NCBI RefSeq assembly: GCF_965363235.1
Contig: NC_134839.1
Coordinates: 59,549,560 to 59,613,559, forward strand
DNA: 64,000 nt
Source: Mytilus galloprovincialis
Taxonomy: Eukaryota > Mollusca > Bivalvia > Mytilida > Mytilidae
Reading direction: 5' to 3'
Shown: positions 57,366-64,000 of the stretch, piece by piece
How the letters are laid out: every line of letters starts with the position of its first letter
Position numbering within the stretch: position 1 is the stretch's first letter
Program-made: the position numbers and the translations under genes
The notes under the pieces: generated by a model
The model's input: only the letters and a program-made list of their open reading frames with translations
The model's database searches: none
Told to the model about the DNA's origin: nothing

Positions 57366-57824
57366 ACAAGAATGTTTCCAAAGTACACGGATGCCCCACT
57401 CGCACTATAATTTTTCATGTTCAATGGAATGTGAAATTGGGTAAAAAATTTAATTTGGCATTAAAATTATAAAGATCATATCATATGCAACATGTGTACT
57501 AAGTTTCAAGTTGATTGGACTTCAACTTCATCAAAAACTACCTTGACCAAAAACTTTAACCTGAAACTCCCACTTTCATTTATTATGTTCAGTGGACCGT
57601 GAAATTGGGGTCAAAAGACTAATTTGGCTTTAAAATTAAAAAGATCATATCATAAGCAACAAGTGTACTAAGTTTCAAGTTGATTGGACTTCAGCTTCAT
57701 CAAAAACTACCTTGACCAAAAACTTTAACCTGAACGGATGGACGCACGGACGGACGCACAGACGAACGGAGCCACAGACCAGAAAACATAATGCCCCTCT
57801 ACTAACGTAGGTGGGGCATAAAAA
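57366..57824 (+). repeat. Bivalve repeat 'acaagaatgt...ggtggggcata'
   Basis: Starts 'acaagaatgtttccaaagta' and ends 'actaacgtaggtggggcata', a layout common in bivalve DNA. It holds two direct ~168-bp monomers (marker 'ttcaatgg/ttcagtgg' at 57420 and 57588) and a 'ggacgcacggacggacgcac' microsatellite. End hairpin ('tgcccc...ggggca') and microsatellite suggest a Helitron-like non-autonomous element. Confidence 0.7.
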
Positions 57825-58529
57825 TTACTATATATATGTGTGTTTCCTTTACAAATATGAACTTTAATTGTAATCCAAATCTATACATGTTAATGTTCTT
57901 TGAAAACTAATTAGAAGTTGTTAATTCTATAAAGTATTTATATAAAACAAGCACTTTTTCTACATAATTTTTATAGTTTTACTATCTCTTTATTATAATA
58001 AGTTTAAGTAGAAAAACAACAGTGCTAGCAATTTAATTTTCAAAGTATATGAATATAAAAGCACTCAGACTGACTGAGCAAATGAACTTAAAGACATTTT
58101 AAGTTACAAATAAAGAAATATAAAATAAATATTTGATAAAATATATAAAAACAAATAACAAATTAAGTTTGAATAAATAAGAAAACAAATGGTCTTGACC
58201 ACTGGCAGACTTTCAAAATATTGGAAATTTATGAAAAATGGAATGTGTTCAAAATAAAGAAATATAAAATATGTTTGAAATGAATATGGAAATCTTATGT
58301 TTACAGTAAGAGCTTTAGATTTGAAACATAAAATTTATAATTTTGCTAGTTATACCTGTACATCTGAGTTCTAGATCGACTCAATGAAGGAAATGTTCAT
58401 TTTATGACAACCTAAAATTTATTCCAGAAGTGTGAAATGTTGATAGTAATAAATAACATTTACACTGAGATTCAGAACTATAAATCTACTGTCTTAACAC
58501 TATTACAGCTCGCATACAGTATTTCTTAC

Positions 58530-59062
58530 CATTAAACTGTCGACACGAAGAAATGTCTCGCCTGTATAAAGTTTTTGATTATACAATGAGTATACATTGT
58601 ATTTGATAAACTGTTATCACAGAGATATGTCTCGCCTTTTTGTAATTTTAATAATGCAAACCAATTAGAGTCAATAGACCATGACTGAGGGGGCATAGTA
58701 AAATAATCTCCATGGCAATGAGATGTGGCAATGCTAATACAACTGCATTCCAATTATCATTGTCATACCACAAATGGATCCCCATAAACTGAACTAATCA
58801 CAAACTAATGTAAAGTAAGCAAACCATTCAAAGTCAATGAACCTTGACTGAGTGGGCAACGCCAAATAATCTCCATGGCAATGCTATGTGGCAATGGTAA
58901 TACATATGCATACCTATTATCATTGACCTACCACTAGTGGTTTCACATAAAACTGACCTAATCACAAACGTATACATTGTTGACGCCATTGCTGTCGCCG
59001 ACACTGACGCTGGAAACAGAGTACCTATGTCTTGCTTTTTGACTCCTTCAAGGCAAGACAAA
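58530..59062 (+). repeat. Bivalve repeat with 'gtctcgcc' blocks
   Basis: Two direct ~180-bp monomers share 'aataatctccatggcaatg' and 'tgactgag(t/g)gggca' (about 58680 and 58850), preceded by two 'atgtctcgcct' blocks. The right end is a hairpin, 'tgtcttgc' with 'gcaagaca' (59027-59059). Decayed relatives continue to about 59420. Confidence 0.65.
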
Positions 59063-61029
59063 AATCAAAATGACAAAACTTTAGCATGCTTGTAAACTGT
59101 TCAAAACTTTAAAATTGATTAAGCCATGATGAATGAGGATGTAGAGCCATATAATCTCTGTAAAATAAGATGTCTTCATGCTACCAAATGCCAATGACTT
59201 ACCATAATTGATTTCCTTTAAACCAACCTAATAACAAACTTTTCACATTCAAACTATAGTTTAATGAAAGAACTAATGTGTCAACTCCCCAATATCAAAT
59301 ATCTTTGACATAATATGAGTGACATTGACCTTACCCAACCTTTAACAAATTGTTGACCAAGCCGACTCCTCCATAAATAGCAAGCCTAAGTCTCACTTTT
59401 GTGACTTCGTCAAAATATAAATATAAATGGAACAATACATTGTATTACAATATCTGTAAACTTTTAAAATATTAAAATTAATGTAATTCATAAATCATAT
59501 TCATTTCATATATATGTATAATTAAAACAAAATAAATAAAGTGAATAAATGTTTTTCATAAATAATAATAAAAATTTACAAAATGTACAATTTCTAGATG
59601 TAACTTTCCTCAAGATCACAAGTCCCTTTATGTACAGATCTCTTAGCAATTGTACAAAGTTTTCTTTCTTCCCATTAAAAACACATTGCACATTTTATAA
59701 ATGGATTTATAAACATCATTCACATAACCAATGTATGCTTTCCCCAAACATTTAATTGTTTAAAATCAACATGTTTTTTATTGTTCACAGTGACATAAAT
59801 GATGTATTTAAAAGTTTCTCAAACATATTAAAAAATTGGCTTGAAACAATGAGCAAGACTAGTCACAGATTAAACACTATTATAAGGATTGAAAGTTTGG
59901 CTTTGGTTCTTGATTTCTAACTTTATTAATAAATTAGAAGCTTTCAAAATAAAAATTACATTTTATATTTCTTAAACATCATCAAAACAGTAATAATCTT
60001 CATATACCATAGAGATTCTACACATCTTTGTATAAAAGACACAAAATGTCTTTAAATGACTAGAAAATGGTATAAGGAAAGCACTTTAATTTTGATTTAA
60101 AATATATATAAAATCTATATTTTTATAACTTACTATGTACAATGATCATTGCAATAGAACAAACAATGTTCTTTAAAAGGTTGTTTCTTCAATACACTAC
60201 GGGAGCTACCATTTTATTTTTATGGAGGAATTAAATGAAATTTGGAAAAAATCCAGGACAGGAGTCTTGAGTAAAAAAAAATGCAGAATGAGCAATTCTT
60301 TAAAAAGAAAGTCAGGATGACAATTTATGAAAAAGTCAGAAAGAACTTTAAAAAAATAATGCAGGAATAGAGTGAAAAATAAAAAGGCAGGACAGAGATT
60401 ACAGCTTAACAAAATTGTATGACAATTTTTTTTTATCCTAGCCCTCCAAATAAAAATCTACTGGTATCTCCCTAATATAACACTCATGTTTTGTAAAATT
60501 TCAAGAATACATCTTCATGTCTGAGAGTGGGTGAATAAAAAGTATATGTTCAAACAATAAAAAAACCCAGGGTTTATTTTCATTATAAAACCTTCTAGAA
60601 AAGAGATACATTTTAGAAGTCATGAATCATATTTAAAATATTTTATAGTAGTTCCTCTATGATGCTAAAATCTAACCCTTCTGAAGTAAAAAAAATATTA
60701 AAATGTCATTTGGTAAGATTGTTAATAAATAGAAAGTGCCTTTTATAAAGTATTACTGAAGTAGAACAAGCTACTGTACCCAATGTGACAAATATGAAAA
60801 AAAAAAGTTCCTGAGCATAAACTATACTAATTAAATCACAGATAATTGCAATAAGTAAAATATCAATATCATAGTTTATAGAAAAAAACAGGTTCCTCTT
60901 TCATTCTTCTCATGAACTTTTCTGAACATGTTTTTCATCGAAAGCATGGAAAATATACTTTCAATAAGGATATATATATATACATTTTAATTTACATCAA
61001 GTTAAATTCCTATAAACAATATTAGAAAT
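59063..61029. other. Decayed repeat, then probable 3' flank/UTR of the NUDT9-like gene
   Basis: 59100-59420 is a diverged repeat. The AT-rich remainder up to 61029 would contain the minus-strand gene's 3' untranslated region. Several TTTATT (AATAAA on the minus strand) occur, for example near 60573-60578, but which one is used cannot be told. Confidence 0.4.
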
Positions 61030-63910
61030 TTAAAAAGCCGCATTTAACTTGTCCGCCACCAGCTTGACAAAGTAAGCATGGGCAGCGTGTAATGTCATGT
61101 TAGCTCTAGCTGTTAACCATGTCACAGCATCTACACTCTCACCAGCCTGAAAATAAAAAGTTAATAATTAAAGTATCGAAAAATTCAATAACAAAATTAA
61201 CAAAACAAAATGCTTTTCGAGACAGAACAAAATGGCTAGATGATGAAAAACTTCTATCTTTGTAGACAAAAATTATTTCTATAAACAGAAGATAAGAATA
61301 ATGCTTAAATTTTAAAAATGTGTTGCCCTTAAATAGATAAAACTTACAACATAAACGCTACATGTACCAATTCTACTGCACTACATGGGCATTTTGATAA
61401 CAAGTGTTTCATAAGTGCTGCTTTAGTCTCAAATATTTGAAAATTCCAAAACCTAATAAAACTTTGAAGTGCTGGTATATATAACTGCCAGAGATAAGAA
61501 TTTAAGCCTGCAAGTTAACAGTTCTCTTACAAATGTACACATGCATTAGAAAGTCAGTTCCTCCACAACCAAGGAGTTTGAAGTTCCTTGTACAATAATT
61601 TGAATGATGAAATGTCATCCGTACTCAAGAAAAACATTATACAATAAATAAGTATGGATCTCATTGAATATACAGGACATAAAATAGTAAATGTGCATGA
61701 CAGAAGTACATATAGAGACCATGATCATACTAACATGTACATTCAACTACTATACAATATATAATATACAAGAGATTGTTATGAATCTATTTATATAGTA
61801 GGTATATAAGGCAAACATCTTGAAGTATTAATAAGCCTTTTCTTTTCTAAAAGCATTAAACATGTCTGCATATAAATAGCCAAGCATCAATTGAGCAATT
61901 ATACGTTCTCTTTTGTGTGTGTGCAATGCCTATGAAAATAGCAATTTGGCATTTAGTACGGATTAACATTTTTCCATGAGTACCAATTGTTTTATTGATA
62001 TTTGATTTTGTGATTTAGCCAAAGTTTTCTGAAAAGCCTACTGGTATTGAAAATATATACTTCATTGAACATGAATTCCTAGTTAATTTAAAAATTGGTA
62101 TCCTACTAATAATTGAATTCAATGTAATCCTGTTTATGTTTAAAGCTAATTTCCTAATGCTTGTAGGTTAAAACTTAAGTTTGCAGATGTCAATCTTAAT
62201 CACTGAGCAAACATTTATACAAACAAAGCAAGCAAGCCAACCAAAGTCTCAAGCTAGAAGCATTAGGAAATTTGCTTTACAGCAATAAGTAAGATTTTGT
62301 TAATAATGATCTTCATTGAACTAGGCTTCAAACTAATTTTTAAAAATATTTTGATGTTTTGTTAGGACTACAACAATTGCATGTACTTACACGTAATCCT
62401 TGATTCTAATAACATATATCATATAAAAATACAATGCCTTAAGAAATACATATCTTAAGCTAACAAGTACAGGCCTTTAACTGATTAGCACAATACAACA
62501 ACATTGACATAGCAAGGGCCATTAGAAAATATATCAGTTTATCAACTAACTAAAATATACTCATTCCTCTTATTTTTGAACAGAAGATCATTGTATTAAA
62601 ACAAAGAATTAATGTCAACTTGACCCCAAAAACTAGATATACTAATAAAAACAACAGTGCACAAGCTGAAATCTCACCTTCTTAACTGACCATTGATTCT
62701 AAGATGATAGTATTAAATGTCAACCTTAACAAAACGTATCATAGAAACTTAACATGATCCAAGAGAATGAGATCAAGGTAAGATAAACCAGACCGAAATA
62801 CATTTACACCTTACAATCATACAATACACTAAATATAGTTGACCTATTGCTTTTTGAGTTGCTAAGAAACAATCTTAACCAAGAAAACTTAATATTGACC
62901 AATGAACAATTAAAATGAGGTCAAGGTCAGATGATACCTGCCAGACAGACATATACACGTTACAGTCATTCCATACAACAAATGTAGTTGACCTATTGGT
63001 TATTGGTTAAGAAAAACATACCAAAACACAAAACTTAACACTGAGCAATAGACTGTTAAAATGAGGTCAAGGTCGAATAAAACCTGATAAATTGACATTT
63101 ACTTTGTAAAATATTTCCATACACCAAATATAGTTGACCTATTTCATACAGTATTAGAAAAAAAGACCAAAACACAAAAACTTAACTTTCACCATTGAAC
63201 CATGAATATGAGTTCAAGGTCAGATGACACCTGCCAGTTTGACAAGTACACTTTAAAACCATTTCATAAACCAAATATAGAAAAACATTTGCTTATAGTA
63301 TCAGAGATATGGACTTGACCTTGAAAACTGAATCTTGTTCAGCGATACATGAAATGAGGTTGAAGTCAGATAAAGACTGGCTGATAGGCATAAGAACCTT
63401 GCAAGGTAGGCACTTACTTAATATAGTTATCCTATTACTCATAATAAGAGAGAAATCAACGTTACAAAAAAACTTTTCTTTCAAGTAGTCACTGAACCAT
63501 GAAAATGAGGTCAAGGACATTGTACATCTAACAGATATGGAAACTTCATAGCATAAGGCATTTTTTTACAAAGTATGAAGCTTCCAGGACTTCCATCTTC
63601 TAAAATATAAAGCGTTTAAGTAGTTAGCTAACACAGATTTTTCTGAAATCACAAATAAAAATCTTGAGATTTTTTATTTCTTCAAAATTTGCAATAATAA
63701 ATAAACGCAATAGTTTCTGAATTTTTAATAACATATTCAACAGAATGATAATATGTCTAATTGTCATTGGTTTGACACAATTCTGAAATTAATTACCTGA
63801 ATTTGAAATGGATGCAAGACCTCTCCTGTGTTGTCATGGTAATTATACACAAGTGTTTCTAACCAAGCATTGTCTGTATTCCTTGGATCATCAGCATAAC
63901 CTTTAAATAT
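61030..63910 (-). CDS. NUDT9: NUDT9-like ADP-ribose pyrophosphatase, last two coding exons (partial)
   Basis: Two exons on the minus strand: 63910-63797 (38 codons) and 61146-61030 (38 codons plus TAA at 61032-61030), each bounded by AG and, for the first, GT, both phase 0. The first encodes [16 protein letters not shown] followed by [10 protein letters not shown]; this [10 protein letters not shown] block is characteristic of the C-terminal half of NUDT9 and of the TRPM2 NUDT9-homology domain. The last exon ends with a helix containing [11 protein letters not shown] and AAF, closer in style to the NUDT9 enzyme than to TRPM2 channels. NUDT9 hydrolyses ADP-ribose to AMP and ribose 5-phosphate, in mitochondria or cytosol. 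The Nudix box and N-terminus lie beyond the window's right edge, so activity cannot be judged. The 2650-bp intron holds a repeat array at 62640-63600. Confidence 0.85.
61147..62639. other. Intron of the NUDT9-like gene, left part
   Basis: AT-rich, no exon recognised. An imperfect inverted repeat pairs 'gctaatttcctaatgcttgt' (62145-62164) with 'aagcattaggaaatttgc' (about 62258-62275), a possible small hairpin element. Confidence 0.45.
62640..63600 (-). repeat. Bivalve repeat 'tcattttcatggttcagtg', reverse copy with tandem monomers
   Basis: Marker 'gaggtcaaggtc' or close variants occur at about 62771, 62928, 63063, 63213, 63357 and 63508, giving six monomers of about 141-157 bp. The right end ('caaagtatgaagcttcc ... 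cttccatcttcta') is the complement of the head of the forward copy at 17100, which has fewer monomers. Confidence 0.8.
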
Positions 63911-63947
63911 CTAAAATAATAAACTGTATGTGTACTTTATAAAAGAA

Positions 63948-64000
63948 ATAAGAAGATGTGGTATGAGTGCCAACAAGACAACTCTCAATCTCAGTCACAA
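63948..64000 (+). repeat. Mussel interspersed repeat, cut by window edge
   Basis: 'agaagatgtggtatgagtgc' and 'aagacaactctcaatc' match the repeat at 8630; it continues beyond the window. Confidence 0.6.

Overview
The window is almost certainly from a marine mussel nuclear genome (Mytilus or a close relative; inference). It is AT-rich with GT-AG introns. It is packed with dispersed repeats I recognise from mussel and other bivalve DNA: the family containing 'gacgcgcgtttcgtctaca', the family around 'acttggtacaggcattttc', and the 'agctcacctggcccgaag' element. No bacterial, plasmid or CRISPR feature is present and I see no rRNA or tRNA gene. Species cannot be decided from sequence alone.

Three genes can be supported. 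(1) A single large coding exon at 12861-16802 (+) encodes a 1313-residue protein with about 19 C2H2 zinc fingers. (2) An 11-exon gene at 35915-53385 (+) encodes a 565-residue secreted protein with a signal peptide, a MACPF (perforin-like) domain and a C-terminal ApeC (apextrin) domain. I rebuilt it exon by exon from splice sites and codon phase, and all ten junctions keep frame. (3) The last two coding exons of a minus-strand NUDT9-like ADP-ribose pyrophosphatase gene lie at 63797-63910 and 61030-61146; the rest lies beyond the right edge. A weak minus-strand signal-peptide exon candidate is at 18919-18979, and a decayed non-LTR reverse-transcriptase tail is at 889-1233.

Layout: 1-9530 is gene-free and holds several inverted-repeat elements. 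9534-12321 is a Helitron/Helentron-like non-autonomous element with five ~0.5-kb internal repeats, just upstream of the zinc-finger exon. 17-20 kb holds repeat fragments. 20155-30297 is four nearly identical tandem copies of a 2.54-kb non-coding unit. 30.3-35.9 kb is repeat mosaic with two long palindromes. 35.9-53.4 kb is the MACPF-ApeC gene, whose introns hold a 1.9-kb Harbinger-like element, a 545-bp element with 52-bp perfect terminal inverted repeats, a palindrome and a C32 tract. 54.1-55.3 kb is a fold-back element built from a 'cactgag' minisatellite. 55.6-61 kb is repeats and probable 3' flank of the NUDT9-like gene.

The strongest non-genic result is that several small elements can be delimited to the base by terminal inverted repeats plus target-site duplications (5, 6, 3, 9 and 6 bp in different families). 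One insertion also has its unoccupied counterpart site elsewhere in this same window. The genes show no sign of acting in one pathway; this is an ordinary, repeat-rich piece of a bivalve chromosome.
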